Shown one piece after another: positions 32,420 to 41,723 of a DNA stretch of 64,000 nt. The stretch is from CAMDTE01 sp964504345. Its GTDB lineage: Bacteria > Bacteroidota > Bacteroidia > Flavobacteriales > Schleiferiaceae. Positions within the stretch are counted from its first letter, which is position 1. The number at the start of each line of letters is the position of its first letter. Location: contig CAZDDX010000005.1 in assembly GCA_964504345.1 (NCBI GenBank), positions 1-64,000 of the forward strand, in the 5' to 3' direction. Under the pieces are notes generated by a model, which saw nothing but the letters and a program-made list of their open reading frames with translations, was not told the origin of the DNA and made no database searches. The translations under genes and the position numbers were made by a program.

Positions 32420-34645
32420 TTAAAACTGCACGTGCAGCGCTACCACCAGGTTTCTACCCGCACCGGAAACCCCGGAGCTGTAGGGACGGTAGCGAACGTC
32501 GGTTAGGTTTTCCAGACCCACCTGGGCCCGCAAACCAAATTTAGTGGTGTAGGTGGCGCGTACGTTCGCCGTATACCAGGCCGGGCTGTACGTTTTACCG
32601 TTGGCGTCCTTCGCGTAAATCTCCGTCTTGGCTTGCTCTTCTACCGCCAAGCGATCGTGCGCGCGAGCCCCTTGAAAGTTCACGTAGGCGTCCGCGCGAA
32701 GTCGGTTTTTGCGAAATGTTAGCCGCGACGTACCAAACACCGGTGCGGCGTGGCGCGCGGCAGAAACCGTCCCGTCGTCCATCACCTCCGTACCGTTCTG
32801 CACGTTGACCGATGCATAGGCCAACAACGTGGGAGCGAGCGGCACCTCGGCCGCGAAATGCACCCCCGCCACACGAGCAACCGCCGCGTTTTGGATGGAC
32901 TCCACCCGGCTGAGTTCCCCGTCGTACACAATGCTGTCCTCCCCGTTCAAAGTGGTGGGCCGACGAACCAATGCGCCCTCCAGCAAGGTGGCGTAGCCGG
33001 CAAAATCAACCTTCACACCGGCGGAAGACTTCCACGCGATGTCCACGTCCGCGTTGTAGGCGTACTCGGACTTCAGTTGATCGTTGGGAACCACCACCAT
33101 ACCGGGGGAAGAGTCAAAAATCTTGCCCATGTCGTCCACGTTCGGCGAACGAAACGCCGTGCCGGCGTTGGCCTTAAACGTCCAATGCGCATTGGGGCGG
33201 TGGGCCACCCCAAAACTGCCCGTGAGGGCTTCGTCGCGAACCTGAGCGGACGCAAACGGCAGCGGAAAATAGGCCAATTGCGAGGTAAAGTCCGCGTCCA
33301 AGCCCACGGCGTTGAGGCGCAATCCGGAAGTGACCGTGGTTTTTGGGGACGCGTTCCACTCGTGGCTCGCGTAAACACCCACGGAATACCACGAGGATTG
33401 CGGGTACCGGGAATAATTCGGTTCGGTTGAATCCGTGTCCAGATGAACCACCTCGCCTGAAGAACGGACGTCGTCCAGCACGCCCTCCAATCCATAAAAG
33501 AGCCGGTGCCGATCGCCCCAAGCCCGGGTGTAGTCCGCGTTGAAGGAATACGCCACGACGTATTCGGACTGCACGGTGCGGTCCGTTCCGTTCATGCTGC
33601 GGTCGATGCGCGACTCCGCAAACGTTTGAACCGCCGCACGGTACGAAGCTTGATCGTACCAGTGCGTTTTTTTCAAATGCTGGGCGCTCAACAGATTTAG
33701 GGTCCAAAGCTGCGGGCCGTAATCCCATTCCGCGTAGCGCGGCAACCCGTTCCGCATCCGGTTGTGTCGGTCGTACCGACCGTAGGCAGACGTTTGCGAA
33801 TGGTGCAGGGCGTACTCAATTTTCCATTGATCCGACGGCCGAAACGCCACCTTTTGCATGAAATTCCACTGCCGATAAGCCGTTGGAATTTGCAGGTTCG
33901 AATCGCTCTGCAGCACCACGGAATCCCCCGCCAAACCCGGCAACACGTAGAAGGGTTTCACGTAGTCCGACGGTCCCCTGGAACCCTGACGAAGGTGATC
34001 AAAATCCCACCGACTCAGGCTGGTCACGGCCGCCCAACGCTTGCCGCCGTAGGCAACGTCGGCGTGGGCCGTCTGCTCTTTATTGGCGGACGAAAAACGA
34101 AAATCTACGTTTCCACGAACGGCGCTGCCAAAATGCGGTTGCAACGTGGTAAACGCCATCACACCGCCCACCGCGTCGCTGCCGTACACCACGCTGGCCG
34201 GGCCAAAAACCACCTCCGCGCGCTCCGTAGCGAACGGATCCAGGTTGATGACGTTTTGAATGTTGCCGCTGCGAAAGATGGCCGTGTTCATGCGAACCCC
34301 GTCCACCGTGTAGATCAGTCGATTGGTGGCAAAACCCCGAATCATGGGGCTTCCGCCGCCCTGCTGGCTTTTCTGAATGAATACCTTACCGGACAAGCCC
34401 AGCAGATCCGCCGCCGTTTGCGGCTGAAACTGAGCAATGTTTTTTTTGCTGACCACGTCCACTTGCGACGGCAGGTGGTTCATGGCCTGGCTCCAGCGCG
34501 AACCGGCCACCACCACCTCGTCCAAGTCCTGCGACTGCGCCGTATCCAACTGAGTCGGCGCACTGCTCTTTTGTGCAAACGTTGTTGTGGCAACTCCCAA
34601 GAGTAGAGCACAGAAGGGCACGGCGCGGTGGTGGATTAATCTCAT
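32420..34645 (-). CDS. TonB-dependent outer-membrane receptor
   Basis: 741 residues. The signal peptide ends near TTFAQ, followed by a TonB-box-like DLDEVVVAGSRW. The plug domain shows AADLLGLSGKVFIQKS, GGGSPMIRGFATNRLIYTVD, VRMNTAIFRSGNIQNVI and ERAEVVFGPASVVYGSDAVG. The remaining ~520 residues form the 22-strand barrel, ending RNLVVALHVQF. The plug motifs resemble the Bacteroidota receptors often labelled as heme/hemoglobin type, but the ligand is not certain. A CAGCTTTG box with a TTG 18 bases before it precedes the ATG by 7 bases. It stands alone. Confidence 0.93.
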   Translation of the reverse strand: MRLIHHRAVPFCALLLGVATTTFAQKSSAPTQLDTAQSQDLDEVVVAGSRWSQAMNHLPSQVDVVSKKNIAQFQPQTAADLLGLSGKVFIQKSQQGGGSPMIRGFATNRLIYTVDGVRMNTAIFRSGNIQNVINLDPFATERAEVVFGPASVVYGSDAVGGVMAFTTLQPHFGSAVRGNVDFRFSSANKEQTAHADVAYGGKRWAAVTSLSRWDFDHLRQGSRGPSDYVKPFYVLPGLAGDSVVLQSDSNLQIPTAYRQWNFMQKVAFRPSDQWKIEYALHHSQTSAYGRYDRHNRMRNGLPRYAEWDYGPQLWTLNLLSAQHLKKTHWYDQASYRAAVQTFAESRIDRSMNGTDRTVQSEYVVAYSFNADYTRAWGDRHRLFYGLEGVLDDVRSSGEVVHLDTDSTEPNYSRYPQSSWYSVGVYASHEWNASPKTTVTSGLRLNAVGLDADFTSQLAYFPLPFASAQVRDEALTGSFGVAHRPNAHWTFKANAGTAFRSPNVDDMGKIFDSSPGMVVVPNDQLKSEYAYNADVDIAWKSSAGVKVDFAGYATLLEGALVRRPTTLNGEDSIVYDGELSRVESIQNAAVARVAGVHFAAEVPLAPTLLAYASVNVQNGTEVMDDGTVSAARHAAPVFGTSRLTFRKNRLRADAYVNFQGARAHDRLAVEEQAKTEIYAKDANGKTYSPAWYTANVRATYTTKFGLRAQVGLENLTDVRYRPYSSGVSGAGRNLVVALHVQF

Positions 34646-34785
34646 GGAGGGGCAAAGCTGGTGGTGCCTAGCAGCAACAACCGTGCTAAAATAGAATCAA
34701 AAAGATCATGTGGTGCAATTTTTGCTCGTACGAACTCCGGGAGCACCCGCTGCCCAAAACGACCTTTGATCCAACAACACCCTAC

Positions 34786-36090
34786 ATGACGCAATTGGTC
34801 TCCACCGGCTTAGACGCCCTCCCCGGACCCACCGTGGTGGTATTGGGCGGCGGTTTCGCCGGCATCACCCTGATTCAAAAATTGGCGAAGCAACCGGTCA
34901 AAGTACTCTTGATCGACCAAAACAACTTCCACACGTTTCAACCGCTGCTCTACCAAGTAGCAACAGGATCCTTAGCGCCGGACAACATCGGCTTCCCCTA
35001 CCGTCGGAAAATCGCCAAGATTCCCAACGTAGCCTTCCGGAAAGCGGTGGTGCAGTCCGTGGACACTCAAGAACAACACATCCACACGGATCAAGGAATT
35101 TTTGCCTACGATTACTTGGTGGTGGCCACCGGTTCCAAAACCAATTTCTTTGGAAACGAAGCCCTGGAGCGCAATTCACTTCAGCTGAAGTCCATTTCCC
35201 AGGCCTTGGACATCCGCTCGGACTTCTTGCAGGAATTTGAAGACGCCTTGTATTTGCAAGACGACGACCGTCGGTCTGCACTGAATTTTGTGATCGTGGG
35301 CGGCGGGCCTACGGGAGTGGAAGTTGCTGGTGCCCTGGCGGAAATTCGCAAGAATATTTTGGCCGAAGAGTACAAAGAGGTGGACGCGGAAACCATGCAG
35401 ATCACCTTGATTGAGGCGGGCCCTCGCGTGCTGGCCAGCTTTTCGGAAAAATCATCCCACGTGGCGCAAGACTACCTCCGCTCCATGGGGGTTCAATTGC
35501 GCTTGGGTCAACGCGTGCTGGACTACGACGGCGAAATGCTGACGCTGTCCACCGGCGAATCCTTGCGGTCGCGCACCGTCATCTGGTCTGCCGGAGTCAT
35601 GGGCGCCGCGGTCCCCGGCCTTCCCGCCAACGTTTATACCCGCGCGAATCGCTTGTCTGTCAACGACTTCCTGCAGGTGGATGGCGTTTCCAACGTCTTT
35701 GCCGTGGGCGACGTTGCCTTTGTGGGTCCCAAAGGCCACCCCATGGTGGCCCCGGTAGCCATTCAGCAATCGGAGGTGGTGGCGAAGAATCTGCTGCTGT
35801 TGGCGTCCAATGCGGCGCCCGCACATCCGTTCCGGTACCGGGATCAGGGCAACATGGCCACCATTGGCCGCAACAAGGCCGTGGTGGAGGTGGGCAACCT
35901 GCGCTTCCAGGGCCTGGTGGCCTGGTACCTCTGGATGGCGGTGCACCTGGTTTCCTTGATTGGGTTCAAAAACCGACTGGTGGTTTTGTTCAACTGGGCC
36001 ATGAAGTACTTCTCCCACAAGAACATCATCCGTCTGATTGTTCGACCGCCCAGCCACAGCGCTGCACGCTCCGGAAAGGCCTCAAAATAA
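34786..36090 (+). CDS. ndh: Type II NADH:quinone oxidoreductase (NDH-2)
   Basis: 434 residues from ATG 34786, chosen over an in-frame ATG at 34708 because it gives the usual N-terminus just before the FAD-binding strand (TVVVLGGGFAGITLIQKL). A GACCTTTG box also lies 17 bases upstream. The second Rossmann motif for NADH is FVIVGGGPTGVEVAGALAE. The FAD-closing motif is VFAVGDVAFV, and the VAPVAIQQ quinone-site segment follows. The C-terminal helices (WYLWMAVHLVSLIGF) attach it to the membrane. It feeds electrons from NADH to menaquinone without proton pumping. Confidence 0.93.
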   Translation: MTQLVSTGLDALPGPTVVVLGGGFAGITLIQKLAKQPVKVLLIDQNNFHTFQPLLYQVATGSLAPDNIGFPYRRKIAKIPNVAFRKAVVQSVDTQEQHIHTDQGIFAYDYLVVATGSKTNFFGNEALERNSLQLKSISQALDIRSDFLQEFEDALYLQDDDRRSALNFVIVGGGPTGVEVAGALAEIRKNILAEEYKEVDAETMQITLIEAGPRVLASFSEKSSHVAQDYLRSMGVQLRLGQRVLDYDGEMLTLSTGESLRSRTVIWSAGVMGAAVPGLPANVYTRANRLSVNDFLQVDGVSNVFAVGDVAFVGPKGHPMVAPVAIQQSEVVAKNLLLLASNAAPAHPFRYRDQGNMATIGRNKAVVEVGNLRFQGLVAWYLWMAVHLVSLIGFKNRLVVLFNWAMKYFSHKNIIRLIVRPPSHSAARSGKASK

Positions 36091-36097
36091 TTTGGTG

Positions 36098-36105
36098 TAC
36101 CTTTG
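36098..36105 (+). promoter_or_regulatory. -7 box (TACCTTTG) upstream of rhlE
   Basis: TACCTTTG begins 8 bases after the ndh stop. It would start a transcript near 36111 with a leader of about 110 bases before the rhlE TTG start. No -33 TTG at the usual distance. Confidence 0.5.
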
Positions 36106-36112
36106 TACTTTC

Positions 36113-36223
36113 GATCCTGCTGGCGGTGTCAATACACCCGAAGGGCCGCGCAGCACCAAAAAGGAACTCAATAACCCCGATATTCCGCCGATTGACCGGC
36201 CTGTCTTCACCATCATCTTTTGA
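36113..36223 (+). other. Leader segment of rhlE with an open frame ending in the rhlE start codon
   Basis: A frame read through DPAGGVNTPEGPRSTKKE and NNPDIPPIDRPVFTIIF ends in a TGA that overlaps the rhlE TTG (TTGA at 36220-36223). It has no ATG downstream of the promoter box; in-frame TTG 36092 and GTG 36095 lie upstream of or at the box. It may be a short coupled peptide or simply an untranslated leader. I cannot decide from sequence. Confidence 0.3.
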
Positions 36224-37728
36224 ATTCATTTTCTGAACTCGGCCTGGCCGCTCCCCTGTTGGAGGCCCTGGCCCACGAAGGGTACACCACCCCCACTCCC
36301 ATTCAAGCCCAAAGCATTCCCCCGGCCCTAGAGGGTCGTGACCTTTTGGGAACCGCACAAACTGGAACCGGCAAAACGGCGGCCTTTACGTTGCCCATCT
36401 TGCAACACCTGATGCACGTTCCGGAAGCGCGCGGACCGCGGCCCATCCGGGTCTTGATCCTCACCCCCACCCGGGAATTGGCCTTGCAAATTGACGAAAG
36501 TATTGCCTCGTACGGACGCAACCTCGCGCTGCGTCATTCGGTAATCTTTGGCGGCGTCGGCCAACAACCTCAAGTAGACGCGCTCCGCAGGGGTGCAGAC
36601 CTGGTGACGGCCACCCCCGGCCGATTGCTGGACTTGATGAGCCAAGGACACGTTGATTTGCGTCATTTGACCCATTTTGTCTTGGATGAGGCAGACCGCA
36701 TGCTGGACATGGGCTTCATTCACGACGTGAAAAAAGTCATTGCCAAATTGCCTTCCAAGCGCCAAACCCTGTTCTTCTCCGCCACCATGCCGTCGGAAGT
36801 GGTGAAGTTGTCGGACACTCTGCTGCACCAGCCGGTGCGCGTGTCGGTGGCTCCCGTGTCCTCGACGGCCGAAAAAGTGAGCCAAACGGTTTACAAGGTG
36901 GACCAAAAAGGAAAGCGCTTCTTGCTGCGCCATTTGCTGAAAGAAGTGGCGCCCGAAGTGCCGTCCATCTTGGTGTTTACCCGCACCAAACACGGCGCGG
37001 ACAAGGTGGTTAAGGACTTGGTGAACAACGGCATCACCGCCCAAGCCATTCACGGCAACAAGAGCCAGTCTGCCCGCCAAAATGCGTTGGGCAACTTCAA
37101 GAACCGCACCACGCGCGTTTTGGTAGCCACAGACATTGCGGCGCGCGGCATTGACATTGACGAGCTGACGCACGTGATCAATTTTGAGATTCCGAACATT
37201 CCGGAAACGTACGTGCACCGCATTGGACGTACCGGTCGTGCGGGCAACAGCGGAATTGCTTGGTCTTTGGTGGACCGCGAGGAGCTTCCCTTCTTGAAGG
37301 ACATCCAAAAGTTGATCCGCCAAGACATCCCGGTGGACGCTACGCATCCGTACCAGCCCGGTGCGGTACTGCCCCAAGAAGCTCCTGAGCCCCCCCGTCC
37401 GCCGCGCGAACCGCGCGGCCCCGGAAAGGGCAAGGGCGGCAACGGCGGTGGTAACAACGGCGGCAACCGCTCCAAATCTGCGTCGGGCGGATCGTCCAAC
37501 CGAGGCGGTAGCGCGGCCGGCAACGGCGGCGGTGGATACCGCGGAGGCGAAGCGCGCGGAGGTGAAGGTCGCGGAGGTGAATCGCGCGGAGGAGGCCGGC
37601 CCGTAGGGCGGGCCGACGGCCGCACGGGGGGATCTTCCGAGCGCCCCAACCGGGCCGACGGCGGCAGCAATGCTGCGAGTGCAGACGCCAACAAGAGTTC
37701 CGCCCCTTGGTGGAAGCGAAATCGCTGA
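36220..37728 (+). CDS. rhlE: DEAD-box RNA helicase, RhlE type
   Basis: 502 residues from TTG 36220, the only start that gives the family N-terminus (NSFSELGLAAPLLEALAHEG). All motifs are present: Q-motif TTPTPIQAQSI, AQTGTGKTAAFTLPIL, PTRELALQI, TPGRLLDLM, DEADRMLDMGF, SATMP, LVATDIAARGIDI and HRIGRTGRAG. Residues ~390-502 are a low-complexity Gly/Arg/Ser/Asn tail with RGG-type repeats (RGGEARGGEGRGGESRGGGR) that likely bind RNA. RhlE helicases remodel RNA in ribosome assembly and decay, often at low temperature. Confidence 0.95.
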   Translation: MNSFSELGLAAPLLEALAHEGYTTPTPIQAQSIPPALEGRDLLGTAQTGTGKTAAFTLPILQHLMHVPEARGPRPIRVLILTPTRELALQIDESIASYGRNLALRHSVIFGGVGQQPQVDALRRGADLVTATPGRLLDLMSQGHVDLRHLTHFVLDEADRMLDMGFIHDVKKVIAKLPSKRQTLFFSATMPSEVVKLSDTLLHQPVRVSVAPVSSTAEKVSQTVYKVDQKGKRFLLRHLLKEVAPEVPSILVFTRTKHGADKVVKDLVNNGITAQAIHGNKSQSARQNALGNFKNRTTRVLVATDIAARGIDIDELTHVINFEIPNIPETYVHRIGRTGRAGNSGIAWSLVDREELPFLKDIQKLIRQDIPVDATHPYQPGAVLPQEAPEPPRPPREPRGPGKGKGGNGGGNNGGNRSKSASGGSSNRGGSAAGNGGGGYRGGEARGGEGRGGESRGGGRPVGRADGRTGGSSERPNRADGGSNAASADANKSSAPWWKRNR

Positions 37729-37735
37729 GGCCAAC

Positions 37736-37743
37736 TACCTTTG
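37736..37743 (+). promoter_or_regulatory. -7 box (TACCTTTG) of the radical SAM gene
   Basis: Exactly 4 bases before the ATG at 37748 and 8 bases after the rhlE stop. A TTG lies 26 bases upstream, slightly beyond the usual spacing. Confidence 0.6.
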
Positions 37744-37747
37744 CTGC

Positions 37748-39085
37748 ATGGCGGAATTGGCAACCTCACCCCTTTTTCAAGCCCGACCGGTGGAACACCC
37801 GGCGGAAGTTCCGTTCATGCTCTTTGCGGATGCGGAAGGTGAAATTGTAGAACACGAAACCTGGCGCTGCGTGGGCCGATCGGGCAAAACCCCTGTGGTT
37901 TTGCAACCGGAAGACTTCATCCCGCTGCCGGAAGGAAGTGAATTCTTCTTTTTACCCGGACGCGTACCTCTTGGTTGGAATCCCAAGTCCGGCAAAATTG
38001 AGCCGTACGAAGGAACCGAGGCCGTGGCGGCATTCATCAGCCCGGCGCACAGCCAAACGTATTTGGCGGCCTACGAAAAGCGCGGAACGGCGCCCATCCT
38101 GCCGCTCTACGCCTACACCGCCGTGGGTTGGTTCAACGACCGCTTTTGGACCGCAGCCGTTCGGGTAGATCCGGACCTGCGCCAAGACGTCAGCCAGTTT
38201 CACCAGCCCCTGGTGGATCGGTCCATCGACCAAATGCGGAAGCGCTTCCCCGCCAACCGCGTGGTGGAGCACCTGGCGGAAAATTGCGCCAGCGATTACA
38301 GCTGCCGTGCCGCCCAAAATTTCTTTTTGAACCGCTGGGAATGCCCCGTGCCGGCGTCGCCCGCGTGCAACGCCACCTGCCTGGGGTGCATCTCCCTGCA
38401 GGAAGACGAGGACGTTCACAGTGCCCACTTTCGCTTGAAGTTCATCCCGGACCCCAACGAAATTGCGGAGATGGCTTTGTACCACCTGGAGTCCGCCCCC
38501 TACCCCATCGTTTCTTTTGGTCAGGGCTGCGAAGGCGAACCCCTGCTTGTTTGGGAAACCTTGGTGCAGGCCATCCAAAAAATTCGCGCCCAAACCTCCA
38601 AGGGCATCATCAACATGAACACCAACGGGTCCAAGCCTGACGCCGTGGAAGCCTTGTGCCAAGCGGGGTTGCAGAGCATCCGCGTGAGCATGAACTCAGC
38701 CCGGAAGGACTGGTACACCAACTACTACCTTCCGCGGAACTACGCGTTTGAAGACCTAGTGGAAAGCCTGAAGGTGGTGCGCAAGCACGGCGGTTGGGCC
38801 AGCATCAACTACTTTGTGTTCCCGGGGGTGACGGACGCCCGCGCGGAATGGGAGGCCCTGCAGCGGTTGATTGAATCGACGGACCTGAACATGATTCAGT
38901 GGCGGAATTTCACCATCGACCCGGACTGGTACTTCAAAAAAGTACGGCTGGAACCGGACCCCGAACCTCTGGGGGTATTGAAGTTGCAGGAATTGGTGCG
39001 GAAACACTACCCGCAAGTGGCCTTTGGGTACTTCAATCCGTCGGAAGAAACGCAGGCGTACTACAACGAACGCCGTATCCGCTGA
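37748..39085 (+). CDS. Radical SAM protein of unknown function with extra N-terminal cysteines
   Basis: 445 residues from ATG 37748, set by a TACCTTTG box 4 bases upstream. The radical SAM cluster motif CNATCLGC (Cys about 207, 211 and 214) is followed by the glycine-rich SAM segment (PIVSFGQGCEGEPLL), INMNTNGS and SIRVSMNSA. The first ~175 residues are a separate domain (FFLPGRVPLGWNPKSGKIE). Three further cysteines (about 180, 186, 199) crowd just before the cluster motif (ENCASDYSC, RWECPVP) and could hold an auxiliary iron-sulfur site or a metal. The start is typical of leaderless genes here. The methyltransferase gene follows 5 bases later. The substrate is unknown. Confidence 0.85.
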   Translation: MAELATSPLFQARPVEHPAEVPFMLFADAEGEIVEHETWRCVGRSGKTPVVLQPEDFIPLPEGSEFFFLPGRVPLGWNPKSGKIEPYEGTEAVAAFISPAHSQTYLAAYEKRGTAPILPLYAYTAVGWFNDRFWTAAVRVDPDLRQDVSQFHQPLVDRSIDQMRKRFPANRVVEHLAENCASDYSCRAAQNFFLNRWECPVPASPACNATCLGCISLQEDEDVHSAHFRLKFIPDPNEIAEMALYHLESAPYPIVSFGQGCEGEPLLVWETLVQAIQKIRAQTSKGIINMNTNGSKPDAVEALCQAGLQSIRVSMNSARKDWYTNYYLPRNYAFEDLVESLKVVRKHGGWASINYFVFPGVTDARAEWEALQRLIESTDLNMIQWRNFTIDPDWYFKKVRLEPDPEPLGVLKLQELVRKHYPQVAFGYFNPSEETQAYYNERRIR

Positions 39086-39090
39086 GCGGC

Positions 39091-40002
39091 ATGAAGCACG
39101 CATCGGCTGCCCCCGTGAACATTGGCCTGGCAACGGCCGATCGCTGGAAAGACTACGCCCTGTTGGACTGCGGAAACGAGTACAAACTGGAGCGCTTTGG
39201 GCCGTTGGTCTTGGCGCGGCCGGAGCCGCAAGCCGTTTGGACGCCCTCTTTGGAGGCGTCGGAATGGAAAAAACGCGCTCAAGCCACCTTCTCGCGATCC
39301 AAAGACAGCCCGGACAAGGGTTTGTGGACGGTGGCACCCGGAACCCCGGAGCGGTGGGAAGTGAGCTACGCCTTGCAGGACCACAAACTGCGGTTTTCCC
39401 TGCAGCGCACCGGCTTCAAGCACATTGGGCTCTTTCCGGAGCAAGCCGAGAATTGGGAATGGATTTACGGCGCGGTGCGCACTATGGGCGGGGCCGCAAG
39501 CGCTCCCAAGGTGCTGAATTTATTTGCCTACACCGGCGGCGCTTCCTTGGCGGCGCGCGCGGCCGGCGCAGAGGTTACCCACGTGGACTCCGTGCGCAAG
39601 GTGGTGGACTGGGGACGACAAAACCAAGACGCTTCCGGATTGAGCGCCATCCGCTGGGTGGTGGAAGACGCCGCGGCCTTTGTGCGGCGCGAAGCCAAAC
39701 GCGGCAACCGCTACGCCGGCATTGTGTTGGATCCGCCGGCCTACGGCCGCGGCCCAGACGGCGAAAAGTGGATTTTGGAAGACCACTTAGACGGGTTGCT
39801 GCGGGACTGCGCCCAGCTGTTGGAACCCAACGGTTTTGTGGTTTTGAACCTCTATTCCATGGGGTTGAGCGCCGTGGTGGCGCACACTTTGCTGAACTTG
39901 CATTTTGGACGCAGCGCCGCCCTGGTGGAACACTACGCAGAAGACCCCCACGGAAAAAGACTTCCCTTCGGTACGGTAGCGCGCATCGCACCTTTGCCGT
40001 AA
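39091..40002 (+). CDS. Class I SAM-dependent methyltransferase, RlmI/RlmK-like
   Basis: 303 residues from ATG 39091. The N-terminal ~130 residues (YALLDCGNEYKLERFGPLVL) lead to the methyltransferase core: motif I VLNLFAYTGGASLAARAAGA, acidic VTHVDSVRKVVDWG and motif IV VLDPPAYGRGPDGEKW. The order matches the C-terminal half of 23S rRNA cytosine methyltransferases (RlmI family) without a PUA domain. The LDPPAYGRG tetrad region is typical of enzymes methylating planar nitrogen or cytosine C5. Probable rRNA target; not proven. It follows the radical SAM gene by 5 bases. Confidence 0.85.
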   Translation: MKHASAAPVNIGLATADRWKDYALLDCGNEYKLERFGPLVLARPEPQAVWTPSLEASEWKKRAQATFSRSKDSPDKGLWTVAPGTPERWEVSYALQDHKLRFSLQRTGFKHIGLFPEQAENWEWIYGAVRTMGGAASAPKVLNLFAYTGGASLAARAAGAEVTHVDSVRKVVDWGRQNQDASGLSAIRWVVEDAAAFVRREAKRGNRYAGIVLDPPAYGRGPDGEKWILEDHLDGLLRDCAQLLEPNGFVVLNLYSMGLSAVVAHTLLNLHFGRSAALVEHYAEDPHGKRLPFGTVARIAPLP

Positions 40003-40049
40003 CTTCATACCGTCAAACCCAAGCCGAAAGGCTGTAACGTTATTGCCTC

Positions 40050-40484
40050 ATGTACACCGGATTGCTGCATACCCACCGCCTTTTTGCGTACCTCTTTTTG
40101 GTAGCCGCCGTTGCCGCTGTAGCCATGGCCAAACACGGATGGCTGCTCAAGCGCACCCAACAAAATGCGTGGGACCGTCGGACCGCACTTTTTGCGTTGA
40201 TCTTTGGCCACCTGCAACTCCTTTTTGGCTTGGCGCTGTACTTTCTGGGCCCTTGGTTTGAGCAATTGACCACCAACACTGCGGAGGTCATGAAGAATGC
40301 GGATTTGCGCTGGTTCGCCGTGGAACACATCACCGTGAACCTCATTGGAATTGCCTTGATCACCGTGGGTTACTCCAAATCCAAAAAACAGCCCGACGCC
40401 GCTGCGTTTTTCACGCGCACGTGGTGGATGGGCATTGGCTTGTTGCTCATCCTTTCCCGCATTCCGTGGGAACGCCTCTTTTGA
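40050..40484 (+). CDS. Small four-helix membrane protein
   Basis: 144 residues with four hydrophobic helices (LFAYLFLVAAVAAVAMA, LFALIFGHLQLLFGLALYFL, EHITVNLIGIALITVGYS, WMGIGLLLILSRI). Histidines lie in or near the helices (LLHTHRLFAY, FGHLQLL, VEHITVNL), as in small proteins labelled cytochrome b in Bacteroidota genomes. Heme binding is possible but unproven. It lies between the methyltransferase and hflX genes, 15 bases before hflX. Confidence 0.7.
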   Translation: MYTGLLHTHRLFAYLFLVAAVAAVAMAKHGWLLKRTQQNAWDRRTALFALIFGHLQLLFGLALYFLGPWFEQLTTNTAEVMKNADLRWFAVEHITVNLIGIALITVGYSKSKKQPDAAAFFTRTWWMGIGLLLILSRIPWERLF

Positions 40485-40499
40485 TACCCGCCGCCCTGC

Positions 40500-41660
40500 A
40501 TGATTGAACGCCAAACCCGGGAAGACCGCGAAGAGCGGTGCATCCTGATCGGAGCCATTACCCGCCTGCAACCGGAAGAAAAGGTTGAGGAGTACTTGGA
40601 CGAAATGGACTTTTTGGCGCGAACGGCCGGTGCCACCACCGTGGCCCGGTTCACCCAAAAAATGGACAAGCCGGACTCCTACACCTTTCTGGGGTCCGGT
40701 AAAATGGAGGAAATCCACGCCTACATCCAAGAACACAACATTGATTTGGCGCTGTTTGACGACGAATTGACGCCGTCGCAGCTGAAGAATATTGAGCGCC
40801 TGTTTGAAATCAAGGTGATGGACCGCACCAACTTGATTTTGGACATTTTTGCGGCCCGCGCCCAAACCTCCTACGCCCGGACGCAGGTGGAGTTGGCGCA
40901 GTACCAGTACCTGCTGCCGCGATTGAGCCGCATGTGGACGCACCTGGAACGCCAAAAAGGCGGGATTGGGATGCGCGGACCGGGAGAAACCCAAATCGAA
41001 ACGGACCGTCGGATCATCCAACAGCGGATTGCGTGGCTGAAGGAAAAATTGGAGAAGATTGACCGCCAAATGGCCACCCAACGCGGCAACCGCGGCGCCT
41101 TGATCCGCGTGGCTTTGGTGGGCTACACCAACGTGGGGAAGTCCACCTTGATGAACGCGCTCAGCAAGAGCGAGGTGCTGGCGGAAAACAAGCTGTTTGC
41201 CACCTTGGACACCACCGTGCGCAAAGTGGTCATTGGCAACCTGCCCTTTTTGCTGTCGGACACCGTCGGGTTCATCCGCAAGCTCCCCACCCAGCTGGTG
41301 GAATCCTTCAAGTCCACGTTGGACGAAGTGCGCGAGGCCGACGTTTTGGTGCACGTGGTGGATTTGGCGCACCCGGCGTACGAAGACCACATCGCTTCCG
41401 TAAACTTGATTTTGGCCGAACTGGACACCCGAGATAAACCCATCTTGATGGTATTCAACAAGGTGGACGCCTTTCTGGAACAGGCTGAGCCCGGCGCCTT
41501 GGACGCGGTGAAACGCGCCTGGGAAGACCGGGCCCAGGGCCAAGCCGTCTTCATTTCCGCCACCCAAAAAGACAACTTCGACGGCCTCAAAGACGCCCTC
41601 TACGGCTTGGTCAGCACCCTGCACGCCGTTCGCTTTCCGTACGACACCTTTTTGTACTGA
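40500..41660 (+). CDS. hflX: GTPase HflX
   Basis: 386 residues. The N-terminal HflX domain (FLGSGKMEEIHAYIQEHNID) and the linker with ERQKGGIGMRGPGETQIETD precede the G domain: G1 VGYTNVGKSTL, G2 region TLDTTVRKVV, G3 DTVGFIRKLP, G4 NKVD, and a final FISATQKDNFDGL. HflX binds the 50S subunit and rescues stalled or stress-damaged ribosomes. It is last in a plus-strand run and is followed by a terminator. Confidence 0.96.
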   Translation: MIERQTREDREERCILIGAITRLQPEEKVEEYLDEMDFLARTAGATTVARFTQKMDKPDSYTFLGSGKMEEIHAYIQEHNIDLALFDDELTPSQLKNIERLFEIKVMDRTNLILDIFAARAQTSYARTQVELAQYQYLLPRLSRMWTHLERQKGGIGMRGPGETQIETDRRIIQQRIAWLKEKLEKIDRQMATQRGNRGALIRVALVGYTNVGKSTLMNALSKSEVLAENKLFATLDTTVRKVVIGNLPFLLSDTVGFIRKLPTQLVESFKSTLDEVREADVLVHVVDLAHPAYEDHIASVNLILAELDTRDKPILMVFNKVDAFLEQAEPGALDAVKRAWEDRAQGQAVFISATQKDNFDGLKDALYGLVSTLHAVRFPYDTFLY

Positions 41661-41723
41661 CCCCCGGGGTTGTTTTAGGCGCCTTAACCTTTTCTGGGGT
41701 GGATTTAATCATGCAACAAAAAA

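Noticed and set aside
36328..37769. Minus-strand frames opposite rhlE
   Set aside because: The helicase motifs are complete on the plus strand; the opposite frames reflect the Gly/Arg-rich tail read backwards.
40005..41624. 539-codon minus-strand frame opposite hflX
   Set aside because: HflX is intact with all G motifs on the plus strand; the antisense frame spans two genes and lacks any recognised domain.
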